Shown here: piece after piece, positions 17,243-26,379 of the stretch
Layout of the letters: each line of letters opens with the position of its first letter
Position numbering within the stretch: position 1 is the first letter of the stretch
Source of the DNA: Gemmatimonadaceae bacterium
GTDB lineage: Bacteria > Gemmatimonadota > Gemmatimonadetes > Gemmatimonadales > Gemmatimonadaceae
Length of the DNA stretch: 64,000 nt
Direction: 5' to 3'
Assembly (NCBI GenBank): GCA_025450035.1
Contig: JANWIF010000147.1
Coordinates: 1-64,000, forward strand
Translations under genes and position numbers: made by a program
Notes under the pieces: model-generated
Seen by the model: the letters and a program-made list of their open reading frames with translations, nothing else
Told to the model about the DNA's origin: nothing
Databases searched by the model: none

Positions 17243-18091
17243 TCAGTGTACCGGACCCATCGATCCGCGCCCCTTTCCGGTCTTGAAGAGCAGCAGCAGC
17301 GGGAGCGCCGCGCAGAGGAGCAGCCCGCTCAGCACATAGATGCGCGAGAAGGCGAGCACGGAGGCCCGGGCGGTCACCTGACCGTCCAGCAGGGCCAGCG
17401 CCTGTTGGTGGGCGGCGATCGTGTTCATGCCCTTGCCGATCAGCCCGTGCGTGAGGGTCGTTATGCGGGTCATCGTCGCCGGGTCGCCGGACACGACGTG
17501 CTCCACCAGCGAGGCGCGATGCTGCGCCGTGTACCGCGTGAGCAGCGTCGCCATGGTGGCAATGCCTAACGAGCCGCCGAGCTGGCGGGTGAGGTTGAAC
17601 ATCCCCGTCCCCGGCGCCAGGTGCGCGTCGTCGAGCTCGGCCATCGTGGCGTTGGTCAGCGGCACGAAAATCAATCCGAGGCCCACGCCGCGGGCCACGA
17701 GTGGCCAGAACATGTCCTGTGCGCCCGCGTCCATCGACAGGCGCGACAACATCCACATCGACAACAGGAAGAGCAGCGTGCCGCCGGCGACGGTGAGCCG
17801 CGCGTCGAGTCGGTTGGCGTTCCGCCCAACGACGGCCATGGTGACCGCGGACGCGAGCGCGCCCGGCAAGATGCTCCTGCCCGTCTGCCATGCGGTCATA
17901 CCGTGCAGGGACTGCAGAAAGATGGGGAGCACGAACACCGACCCGTACAGCGCTACGCCCAGGAGCGCAGCGACCGGCACTCGCCGGTCCGCGCACGCCT
18001 CCGGCGACGGGTGCGAGGGTCGCTGCCATGGAACGCGCCAGTGAGAAGGTGAGAGAGTTAGGCGATGAGGACAGCGGGGGGGGGCCGGCAC
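17243..18091 (-). pseudogene. EmrB/QacA-like MFS transporter, N-terminal half missing
   Basis: Recognisable from VAALLGVALYGSVFVLPIFLQSLHGMTAWQTG to the C-terminus; no N-terminal MFS half between it and the emrA-like stop at 18104. Confidence 0.65.
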
Positions 18092-18103
18092 GGACCCCGC
18101 CGC

Positions 18104-19237
18104 TCACCCCGTCTTCACGTGCGCGACCACGGACAGGCCCGGCCGCAGCGGACGCTGCACGCCGCAGCCCTTGGTAATCTCCACGCGCACCGGGACGCGC
18201 TGCACGACCTTGGTGAAGTTGCCGGTCGCGTTGTCCGGCGGCAGCAGCGCAAACTTGGCACCGGTGGCGGCGCTCAAACTCTGCACGCGTCCTTCGGCGG
18301 TGCACCCGGGGTACGCGTCGATGTCGATCGTGACCGGCTGCCCAACGCGCATGTCGGCCAGCTGCGTTTCCTTGAAGTTGGCCGTGACCCACGCGCCCGT
18401 GTCGGCCACCACGGACATCAACATCTGACCCGGCTGTAGCAGCTGACCGAGTTCGACGAGCTTCTTCGACACCGTACCGCTCACCGGCGCGGTGATGGTC
18501 GTGTAGCTGAGCTGCAGTTTGGCGTCCTCGAGCACCGCTTGCGCGCCTTCCATGCGTGCCTGGGCCATGCCCACACCCGCGACCGCGCTGGTGACCCCAG
18601 CACCGGCCGCCGCCGCTTGTCGCACAACGGCCTCGAGGTCCGCGCTCGCCGCGTCGGCCGCCGTCTGCGCCGCGTCGAGTTGCTGCTGCGAAGCGATCTG
18701 CTTGGCCACCAACTCCTTCATGCGGGTCAGATCTGAAAGCGCTTGCTCCTGGCGCGCGCGCGCGCCAGCAATCTGTGCATCCTGCGCCGCGTGCTGGCTC
18801 GTGGCCGTGACCACCGCAGCGCTCGCCTGTCCCGGGACCCGCACCGAGCCGGCCGCAAACCGGGTCGCCGAAAGGTTCGCCTCGGCCTGCGCCACGCGCA
18901 CCTTGTACTCGTCGGCGTCGATCGTGGCGAGCGTCTGGCCACCCTTAACCGAATCGTTGTCCTGGACGAGGACAGCGTTCACGTACCCGCCGACTTTGGC
19001 GAGCACCGGAATGATGTGTCCGTCCACCTGAGCGTCGTCGGTGCTCTCGTGGACGCGCGAGTACAAGTATGTCTTGACGCCCCACACGAGCGCCGCCAGC
19101 ACCGCCAGCCCGACGATCGGGATCACGAACTTGCGTCGTGAGTTCGCGGCGCCTTCCCCGCCCGCCGGATTGTCGGGTGTGCCGGACTCGTCAGCCGCCT
19201 GCGGTTCGGTCACTTCATCAGCCATCGTAGTAGCCAT
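18104..19237 (-). CDS. EmrA/HlyD-family membrane fusion protein
   Basis: KTYLYSRVHESTDDAQVDGHIIPVLAKVGGYV ... ITAPVSGTVSKKLVELGQLLQPGQMLMSVV. Confidence 0.92.
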   Translation of the reverse strand: MATTMADEVTEPQAADESGTPDNPAGGEGAANSRRKFVIPIVGLAVLAALVWGVKTYLYSRVHESTDDAQVDGHIIPVLAKVGGYVNAVLVQDNDSVKGGQTLATIDADEYKVRVAQAEANLSATRFAAGSVRVPGQASAAVVTATSQHAAQDAQIAGARARQEQALSDLTRMKELVAKQIASQQQLDAAQTAADAASADLEAVVRQAAAAGAGVTSAVAGVGMAQARMEGAQAVLEDAKLQLSYTTITAPVSGTVSKKLVELGQLLQPGQMLMSVVADTGAWVTANFKETQLADMRVGQPVTIDIDAYPGCTAEGRVQSLSAATGAKFALLPPDNATGNFTKVVQRVPVRVEITKGCGVQRPLRPGLSVVAHVKTG

Positions 19238-19303
19238 GATCAGTTTCCTCGAATATCCAGTACGAAATCCGTGCGTTGTCGGGTGGTGTACGTGCGGACA
19301 TGG

Positions 19304-20674
19304 TCACGGCAGGGATGTGACCGCGCCCAGCGCGCGCGCGAGCCCTACGCGGGCTGATTGATACGATGCGAGCGCGTCCACCAGCTGCGTGCGTGCACTG
19401 TTGAGCGTGAGTGAGGCAGTGATGACGTCCAGATTCCCCGACACACCGGCGCGGAAGCGATCTCGTGCTTGTGCCACTTCCTGTTCGATGAGCCGGAGCT
19501 GCTCGCGCGCCGCGTCCACCGCCTCGTGTGACGAAGTGAGGTCGAGGAGCGCGCCGCGCACTTCGATCGCCGTCTGCTGGCGCAAGTCGCGCAGCCGGAC
19601 GTCGATCTCGCGCACGCGCGCCTGCTGCTCATCGACGCGCCCCTCGCGGCGCAGACCATCGAACACCGGGACGCTCACCTGCACGCCCCATTGATAGGTA
19701 TTGAGTTTGTTGCCGCCGTTGGTCCCGAGAAATCCTTCATCGCCGAAGGCCGTGAGGGACGGGAGCCGCTCGGCGCGAATGGCGTTTGCCGTTTGTCGTG
19801 CGGCGAGCAACTGCTGCTCGGCCGCGCGGAGGTCCGGCCGCTGTTCGAGCGCGCGGGCGATGGCTTCCTGCTCGTTAGGCAGGGTGTCCGTCATGGCGAG
19901 CGCACTCAACGAGTCCGCGAGCCGCACATGGGCATCGAGGGGCAAGCCGAGAGCGCGAAGGAGGTCCAGGCGCGCCCGGTCGCGCTCGGCGCGCGCCGCG
20001 ATGAGCTGCGCGCGGACGGCCGCCACCTGCGCCTCGGCCCGCGTCACGTCCAGCGCCACACCCACACCAGCGGTCAGTTGGTCGCGAGCGATGCCGAGCA
20101 GCGAATCGGCGAGCACCGAGTCTGCCGTGCGCGCGCTCAGCTGCGCGTCGGCGCGTTGCGCCCGCAGGTACGCCAGCGCCGCCACCGACGCCGCTTGCTC
20201 CGCCGCATCGTTGGCTACCGCCGAGCCCGCCACCGCTGCCGTGCGGGCGCTTCTCACGCGGCTCAGCGCTGCCCAGTCGAAGATGGTCTGGGACAACCTC
20301 GCGCGCGCATCGATGGTGTTCACGGGGCCGAGGAGCTGCCCGCCGGGATCAAACCCGGGGAGGCTGAACCCGAAGGTCGCGGTGTTGATGACGGTGCCGT
20401 GCTCCTGCACGTATGCCGACGCGTTAGGCAGCAGGTCGCTGCGCGCTTGGATGATGCGGGCCGTGGCCTGATCGGCCTCGTACCGCGCTTCCTGCGCTGC
20501 CGCGTTGCCGTGCGCCGCGAGGCGAGCGGCGTCGCCCAGCGTGAGCGGACGGGCGAGCATCGTATCGAGGGCATCCTGCGCACCGGCTGCGCAGGCTGAC
20601 GTGGCGGCTGCGACGCCGAGGCCTACGATGAACACGGCGCTACGGCGCCGAAGCAAACGATGGTGCACGATCAT
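19304..20674 (-). CDS. TolC-family outer membrane protein
   Basis: MLARPLTLGDAARLAAHGNAAAQEARYEADQ ... YQWGVQVSVPVFDGLRREGRV. Confidence 0.9.
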   Translation of the reverse strand: MIVHHRLLRRRSAVFIVGLGVAAATSACAAGAQDALDTMLARPLTLGDAARLAAHGNAAAQEARYEADQATARIIQARSDLLPNASAYVQEHGTVINTATFGFSLPGFDPGGQLLGPVNTIDARARLSQTIFDWAALSRVRSARTAAVAGSAVANDAAEQAASVAALAYLRAQRADAQLSARTADSVLADSLLGIARDQLTAGVGVALDVTRAEAQVAAVRAQLIAARAERDRARLDLLRALGLPLDAHVRLADSLSALAMTDTLPNEQEAIARALEQRPDLRAAEQQLLAARQTANAIRAERLPSLTAFGDEGFLGTNGGNKLNTYQWGVQVSVPVFDGLRREGRVDEQQARVREIDVRLRDLRQQTAIEVRGALLDLTSSHEAVDAAREQLRLIEQEVAQARDRFRAGVSGNLDVITASLTLNSARTQLVDALASYQSARVGLARALGAVTSLP

Positions 20675-21357
20675 TCCTGCGCTCCCGCGGTGGAGTCGAG
20701 TGGCCGGGGCCGGGGAGCTGTCTCCTTGCGCACCGCACCGAAGAAAAAATCGAGGATCTGCGCAAGCACATCCTCGTCCGTCAGATGCGCGACGAACGGA
20801 ATCCGTTCCCGTTGTGCGCACCACACGCCATGATTCAGGATGATCGCCTGGAACATGCGGGCGGCGACGTCCTCGTCCATTTCACGAAATTCGCCAGTGG
20901 CGACGCCATCACGAAGAATGCCGGCGACGACGTTCATGTTCCGAATTGGCACTTCTTGTACGAAGAACTGCATCAAGGCTGGGAAATTGTGCAGCTCGCC
21001 CATGGCCAAGCGGTGGAGCTTCCCGAACATCGGGGAGCGTATGTAACGCCAGACCGAGAGCGCGTAATCGCGGAGCTGATCGGTGGCTGATGAGCTCGTT
21101 GCTGTGGCCTGCGCCTGCGCTTGGACGATGGTTTCGCCGACCAGCTGGCGGATCATCTCGCAGAACAACGCTTCCTTGTTGGGGAAGTAGAGGTAGATGG
21201 TGCCTTTGGAGACACCGGCGCGTTTGGCAATGTCTTCGAGTCGAGCGGCAGCGAGTCCGCGTTCGCCGAAGACATCGGCCGCCGCATCAATGATTTGGCG
21301 CGGGCGTTCCTCTGGCAGGCGGCGCCAGCGCGGCTCGTCGGAGGTTGGGTTGATCAT
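20671..21357 (-). CDS. TetR/AcrR-family transcriptional regulator
   Basis: RQIIDAAADVFGERGLAAARLEDIAKRAGVSKGTIYLYFPNKEALF. Confidence 0.95.
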   Translation of the reverse strand: MINPTSDEPRWRRLPEERPRQIIDAAADVFGERGLAAARLEDIAKRAGVSKGTIYLYFPNKEALFCEMIRQLVGETIVQAQAQATATSSSATDQLRDYALSVWRYIRSPMFGKLHRLAMGELHNFPALMQFFVQEVPIRNMNVVAGILRDGVATGEFREMDEDVAARMFQAIILNHGVWCAQRERIPFVAHLTDEDVLAQILDFFFGAVRKETAPRPRPLDSTAGAQE

Positions 21358-21373
21358 AGGGCGACCACGCTAA

Positions 21374-21453
21374 ATAAACGGCCGGTCGGTTATATAGTTT
21401 CAAGCGAGAAAAAACGGCACCAAAGGCGCCGGTAATAACTGAACGGTCAGTAA
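21374..21453. promoter_or_regulatory. Putative TetR operators upstream of the efflux operon
   Basis: AAACGGCCGGTCGGTT and ACTGAACGGTCAGT, two dyad-symmetric blocks between the divergent tetR and the + strand membrane-protein gene. Confidence 0.5.
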
Positions 21454-21650
21454 TATTGTTGAAATGTCTGTTGAAGTCAATGGCCGCCGCGGTCGAGGCA
21501 AAGCTCGTTCGCGAAGCTGATGCCGGCGGGGGAGGGTCGGCCGCGTGTCTTGCCGACGCAATCGTCGTCCTGCATCATAGCCCGCGCGTTAGTCAAGACC
21601 CCGCCCTCCTGTCCGCTGCCCAACGCCGCTTCGACCAGAGTCCCTTGCGA

Positions 21651-22442
21651 ATGTCGACACCAGCGCTTCGTGCCCGAACGGCGTTCGAGATCATTGATGC
21701 TGCCATCCAGCTGTTCCGCCAGCACTACGCCACGTTTGTGATGCTCGGTGCCGTGGGCGGCGTGCCACTCTGGATCCTGCTATGGACCAGTGGGTTTCTG
21801 AATATGGTGGGCAGCTTTCAACCCGGCGCGACACCAACCTTGGCGGCGTTGAATCTCAACTTCGTCACATTCTTTCTCTTGTTCCTCGGGGGCTACATCT
21901 GGTCGTATCTGGTAAACTGCGCATTCGTGGTCGCGGCATCGGACGCGTATCTGGTCGGCACTGTAGACTCGGTCCGGGCGCTTCGTATCGCATTCGCCCA
22001 CGGGTTGACACTGATCCTGGCCCTCGTTCTTTGGTCTGTCGCGACGGTAATTGGTGCCTGCTTGCTGTTCTTTCCAATGTTCTATGTGCTGGCCCGCTAC
22101 TTCGGCGTCCTTCCTGCCATCGTCTTGGAGGGTAAGGGGCCCGTCGAATCATTTCATCGATCGCGGGACCTGTCGAAAGACTACAAGTGGCGCATCCTTG
22201 GCACGGTCGTGCTTGCGTTCCTGATGTTCGCGATCGTCATCGGCACGCTTCAGGCGTTGGTGGGTCTCCTTCCCGTGCCGCAGACGGCGAGGTTGCTCCT
22301 GAACGCGGTCGCGCAGCTCTTTGTTCAGCCGATCGTGACCATTGTGCTGACGCTGCTCTATTACGACCAACGCATTCGTAAAGAGGGCTTCGACCTGGAA
22401 CTGCTGGCGCAGAATCTCACGCCGGCGCCGGCGCCCGGCTAA
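21651..22442 (+). CDS. Polytopic membrane protein of unknown function
   Basis: Start ATG 21651; FEIIDAAIQLFRQHYATFVMLGAVGGVPLWIL and several further TM segments. Confidence 0.65.
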   Translation: MSTPALRARTAFEIIDAAIQLFRQHYATFVMLGAVGGVPLWILLWTSGFLNMVGSFQPGATPTLAALNLNFVTFFLLFLGGYIWSYLVNCAFVVAASDAYLVGTVDSVRALRIAFAHGLTLILALVLWSVATVIGACLLFFPMFYVLARYFGVLPAIVLEGKGPVESFHRSRDLSKDYKWRILGTVVLAFLMFAIVIGTLQALVGLLPVPQTARLLLNAVAQLFVQPIVTIVLTLLYYDQRIRKEGFDLELLAQNLTPAPAPG

Positions 22443-22478
22443 CGCCACGACCGAACGGCGGCCCGGCTCTGGGGGACA

Positions 22479-22517
22479 CGACGAGGGAGCGCGGCATCAT
22501 GCCGCGCTCCCTCGTCG
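22479..22517. terminator. 18-bp perfect hairpin between convergent genes (candidate bidirectional terminator)
   Basis: CGACGAGGGAGCGCGGCA-TCA-TGCCGCGCTCCCTCGTCG; no obvious T tract. Confidence 0.65.
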
Positions 22518-22576
22518 CGTCAGTCTACCGTCCTTCTACCGTTAGGCCGTGGGACAGCGGCGCCCGCCGCCGCAAC

Positions 22577-22729
22577 TCACTGCGTGGCGGTTGCGGTCGC
22601 GTCGGCCTTGCCGGCGTAGTGATGATTGGTCAGCAACACGATGCCGTACAGCACACACGCCAGCACGATTGCGCCGACGATCAGGCCGGTGAATCCTGCT
22701 CTCTTGTCTCCGGGGAGTGGGGCTGCCAT
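22577..22729 (-). CDS. Small single-TM membrane protein
   Basis: MAAPLPGDKRAGFTGLIVGAIVLACVLYGIVLLTNHHYAGKADATATATQ. Confidence 0.55.
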   Translation of the reverse strand: MAAPLPGDKRAGFTGLIVGAIVLACVLYGIVLLTNHHYAGKADATATATQ

Positions 22730-22812
22730 GCTCTGGTCTCCAAGTGATGGACATGTAGGACCGCAGGTTCGCTCCGGTATTCGCGGTGCCGGCACGTCCT
22801 CGTACGCTTCGG

Positions 22813-23274
22813 TTAGTGCACGCGCACACTCGTCATCGTGTCGTTCGGCTGGATCTGCTTCATCACGTCAAGTCCGCGCGTGATCTTGCCGAACACCGTA
22901 TGGACGCCGTTCAAGTGCTTCGTGCTCTGCTCACTCAACACCATGAAGAACTGGCTGCCACCGGTGTCCTTGCCCGCATGCGCCATCGAGAGCGAGCCCA
23001 CCTCGTGCGTTCGCGGGTTGCCTCGTGTCTCGCACTTGATGGTCCAGCCGGGCCCGCCGGTACCGATGCGCCGATCCCCAACGGGCAGGTCGCGCGACAG
23101 CGGATCGCCGCCCTGCACCACGAAATCGGGGATCACCCGGTGAAACTTCACGCCATCATAGAACTTGCTGTTCGCCAACTTCTCGAAATTCGCCACGGTG
23201 CCCGGTGCCTCCGCGTCAAACAACTCGGCGACAATGGTTCCCCGATTCGTTTCTATAGTCGCAGTCTTGGACAT
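22813..23274 (-). CDS. Cyclophilin-type peptidyl-prolyl cis-trans isomerase
   Basis: [30 protein letters not shown] ... [19 protein letters not shown]. Confidence 0.95.
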   Translation of the reverse strand: MSKTATIETNRGTIVAELFDAEAPGTVANFEKLANSKFYDGVKFHRVIPDFVVQGGDPLSRDLPVGDRRIGTGGPGWTIKCETRGNPRTHEVGSLSMAHAGKDTGGSQFFMVLSEQSTKHLNGVHTVFGKITRGLDVMKQIQPNDTMTSVRVH

Positions 23275-23376
23275 GCTTGGCTGGTGGTTGGTATTGGTTC
23301 TTGATAGTTGGTTATTGGCAGTTGGTCGCCTATCGCTACATCCGCTCAGCCACCGACCACCAACCACCAGCTAACC
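23274..23376. repeat. Intergenic TTGG-rich inverted-repeat element, copy 1
   Basis: Left arm GCTTGGCTGGTGGTTGGTATTGGTT..., right arm ...ACCGACCACCAACCACCAGC. Confidence 0.6.
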
Positions 23377-23398
23377 ATAGTACGGCTCCCCCTCCGGC

Positions 23399-23878
23399 TC
23401 AATCACTCGTCGCAATTCGATTAACTATCTCCCACTCGGGTTCGGTCACGGGCTGGACCGACAGCCGGCTGCCGCGTTTCAGCAGGACCATCTGCGCCAA
23501 GCCACGCTCGGCGCGCAGGCGCTCAAGCGTCAGCGGGTGAGGGAACGGCTTCACGGCGCGAATGTCCACCATGTACCAGGTCGGCTTCTTCAGGTCGCTT
23601 TTCGGATCGAAGTGGTGCGAATGCGAGTCGAACGCCGTGTCGTCGGGGTAGCCTGCCCGCACGATCTCGCACACGCCCATGATGGCTGTTGGGTCGGCGC
23701 TCGAGTGGTAGAAGAACGCGAGATCGCTCGTGCGCATGTCGTCGCGCATGAAATTTCTGGCCTGAAAATTCCGGACACCATCCCAGGACGTCGTGCGCTT
23801 GGGTGCGGTCCAGAGATCGTTCCACGAGAAGGCTGACGGCTCCGACTTGAGGAGCCAGTATCGACGGTGAGCGGTCAT
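23399..23878 (-). CDS. EVE domain-containing protein
   Basis: RRYWLLKSEPSAFSWNDL...TSWDGVRNFQARNFMRDDMRTSDLAFFYHS. Confidence 0.95.
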   Translation of the reverse strand: MTAHRRYWLLKSEPSAFSWNDLWTAPKRTTSWDGVRNFQARNFMRDDMRTSDLAFFYHSSADPTAIMGVCEIVRAGYPDDTAFDSHSHHFDPKSDLKKPTWYMVDIRAVKPFPHPLTLERLRAERGLAQMVLLKRGSRLSVQPVTEPEWEIVNRIATSD

Positions 23879-24600
23879 ACGCGTGATGATGGGCAGAGGT
23901 CGTTGAGTATGCAACGTTCGCATTTCGGCACGCGCGCCACGCACACGCGGCGCCCGTGTTCGATGAGCAGGTGCGACAGCATGGTCCACCGTTCGCGCGG
24001 GAAGAGGGGCATCAGGTCGCGCTCGATCTTCACGGCATCGGTCTCTCGCGTTAGGCCCAGGAGCTTGGACAATCGCGCCACGTGAGTGTCCACCACGATG
24101 CCGTCGTTGGTGTCGAAGGCGTTGCCGAGGACCACGTTCGCCGTCTTTCGCCCAACGCCGGGCAGGGCGGTGAGCTCCTCCATCGTGCGCGGCACGCCGC
24201 CATGGTGCCGCTCGACGAGTGCCGCGGCCATGCCGAGGAGGTTCTTCGCTTTGCTGCGGAAGAATCCCGTGCTCCTGATGAGCGACTCGAGCGTGTCGCG
24301 ATCGGCCGCCGCCAGCGCGGCGGCGTTCGGATATTTCGCAAACAACGACGGCGTGACCATGTTCACTCGGACGTCGGTGCACTGCGCGCTCAGGATGGTC
24401 GCGACGAGCAGCTCGTACGCGTTGCGGAAATTGAGCGCGCAGCGGGCGCCGGGGTATTCTTCCGCCAGCCGGCGATAGTATTCCGCCGCCACTTCCGGGG
24501 TTGCACGACGCGCCGGGCGACGCGATGTCGCGGCGCGCGGTTGCTTTGCCGCGCCTCGAACGGGCGTCGCGCGCTTGCGGGCTCCGTTAGGCTTTGGCAA
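23875..24600 (-). CDS. nth: Endonuclease III
   Basis: LLVATILSAQCTDVRVN ... LPGVGRKTANVVLGNAFDTNDGIVVDTHVARLSKLLGL ... C-terminal 4-Cys cluster. Confidence 0.97.
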   Translation of the reverse strand: MPKPNGARKRATPVRGAAKQPRAATSRRPARRATPEVAAEYYRRLAEEYPGARCALNFRNAYELLVATILSAQCTDVRVNMVTPSLFAKYPNAAALAAADRDTLESLIRSTGFFRSKAKNLLGMAAALVERHHGGVPRTMEELTALPGVGRKTANVVLGNAFDTNDGIVVDTHVARLSKLLGLTRETDAVKIERDLMPLFPRERWTMLSHLLIEHGRRVCVARVPKCERCILNDLCPSSRV

Positions 24601-26329
24601 CGGTGCCTCGCCGCCAGCGCGCGCGCGCGAGCACCTGCTCTGCGGCCCGCGTGTTCAGCACATCGTCGCGCTCCAGCCAGCCCTTGCGCGCGATGCCTAC
24701 GCCGAATGCCATGTTGTCGAGTCCATGCGGAGAATGTGCATCGGGGCCGATCTCGATCATGCAGTGACGCGCCTTGGCGGCACGGCAGTACCGCCAGTCG
24801 AGATCGAGCCGGTGCGGATCGGCGTTCAGCTCGACGGCCACCCCCGTCTCCGCCGCCTTGGTGAGCACGGCGTCGACATCGAGCGCGTACGGCTCCCGCG
24901 TGAGCAGCAGCCGCCCGGTCGGATGACCGAGGATGGTCACGTGCGGGTCGTCCAGAGCGCGCAGCACCCGCTCGGTCATGGCCGCCTGATCCAGACTGAA
25001 ACGAGAGTGCACCGACGCGATGACATAATCAAATTGGTCGAGCACATCGGTATCGTAATCGACGCGTCCATCCACCAGGATGTCGGCCTCGATCCCCTTG
25101 AGGACGCGGATGCCGGTGAGGCTCTCGTTCACGCGATCGATCTCCTCGTGCTGCTCGTGTATCGCACCAGTGGTGAGGCCGCCCGCGTAGAACGCCGACT
25201 GCGAGTGGTCGGAAATGCCGATGTACGACCATCCACGGGCCAGCGCGCCGGCCGCCATCTCGGCAACGGTTGCGGTGCCATCGGAGTAGCGCGAATGACA
25301 GTGGAGCGCGCCGCGAATGTCAGACTGCTCGATCAGCAACGGCAGCGCGCCCTGAGCGGCGGCATCCACTTCACCGTTGCCTTCGCGCAATTCGGGCTCG
25401 ATGTATGGGAGCCCGACCGCCCGGTACAGCGTTTCCTCGTCAGGGATGTGGAGCGCGCGGCCGCTCCTGTCGCGCACTTGATTGTCGATAATCGTTAGTC
25501 CGCGGGCCGCGGCGCGCATATGAATCTCGCGCTCGTGCGACGCGCTTCCGGTGGCGCGCCACCACGCCACGGCGAATTCGTCGGACGTGGTACAGTATGC
25601 GTCCACCCGTGCGCCGTCCACCAGCCGTAACGACACGTCCGACCCGCCCGCGCCCACCGCGTCTCGCACGGCGGATCCTCGTGCCAGCGCCGCCGCGACC
25701 GTGGTCGGCGCGTCGCGGCAGGCCACGACAAGGTCCACGTCGCGCACGATTTCACACCGCCGACGGATGGAGCCGGCAATCTCGACCCGCGCAACTCCCG
25801 GCTGGCGCGCCACCGCGGCCCGCAGTCGTTCCGCATCGGCGCGCGCTTCGGCGAACAGCACGAACGCGTTCCTCTCCCGCAGGTATGCAACGCCGCGTTG
25901 GACCTTCTCGGCGGTCTTGGCGCCGAAGCGTGGCAGTGCGGCCAGTCGGCCGTCGCGCGCCGCCTGCTCCAGATCGTGCACCGTCTCCACGCCAAGCCCT
26001 TCGTGAATCGCATGGATCTTGGACGGGCCGAGCCCCGGGATGCGGAGCATCTCGACCAGCCCATCAGGCGTGTCTTCGCGCAGCTGCTCAAGGAACGACG
26101 ACTCGCCGGTCTCCACGAGCTCGGTGATCACGCCGAGTGTCGCTGGCCCGATCCCATTCACCTTGGTGAGCTCGCCATCACGCAGCAGCCGATCGATGTC
26201 GTCGGTGTCGAGTGCGGAGACGGCGCGCGCCGCGTTGCGGTAGGCGGCGATACGAAACCGGTCCTGCCCGCGGAGCTCGAGCAGATCGGCAATCTGCTGA
26301 AACACATGAGCGACCGCACGCGGATGCAT
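24587..26329 (-). CDS. polX: DNA polymerase/3'-5' exonuclease PolX (Pol beta domain plus PHP)
   Basis: FQQIADLLELRGQDRFRIAAYRNAARA; IAGSIRRRCEIVRDVDLVVAC; PHP motif GALHCHSRYSDG. Confidence 0.95.
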   Translation of the reverse strand: MHPRAVAHVFQQIADLLELRGQDRFRIAAYRNAARAVSALDTDDIDRLLRDGELTKVNGIGPATLGVITELVETGESSFLEQLREDTPDGLVEMLRIPGLGPSKIHAIHEGLGVETVHDLEQAARDGRLAALPRFGAKTAEKVQRGVAYLRERNAFVLFAEARADAERLRAAVARQPGVARVEIAGSIRRRCEIVRDVDLVVACRDAPTTVAAALARGSAVRDAVGAGGSDVSLRLVDGARVDAYCTTSDEFAVAWWRATGSASHEREIHMRAAARGLTIIDNQVRDRSGRALHIPDEETLYRAVGLPYIEPELREGNGEVDAAAQGALPLLIEQSDIRGALHCHSRYSDGTATVAEMAAGALARGWSYIGISDHSQSAFYAGGLTTGAIHEQHEEIDRVNESLTGIRVLKGIEADILVDGRVDYDTDVLDQFDYVIASVHSRFSLDQAAMTERVLRALDDPHVTILGHPTGRLLLTREPYALDVDAVLTKAAETGVAVELNADPHRLDLDWRYCRAAKARHCMIEIGPDAHSPHGLDNMAFGVGIARKGWLERDDVLNTRAAEQVLARARWRRGTVAKA

Positions 26330-26379
26330 TGGTGCAACATATTCACACGTGATGCAGCGTGGAATGAGCGCTGATGGCG

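Noticed and set aside
17142-18392. 416-aa - strand ORF overlapping emrA and the MFS remnant in another frame
   Set aside because: Arg/Ala-rich translation with no domain; the alternative frames give recognisable MFS and HlyD sequence.
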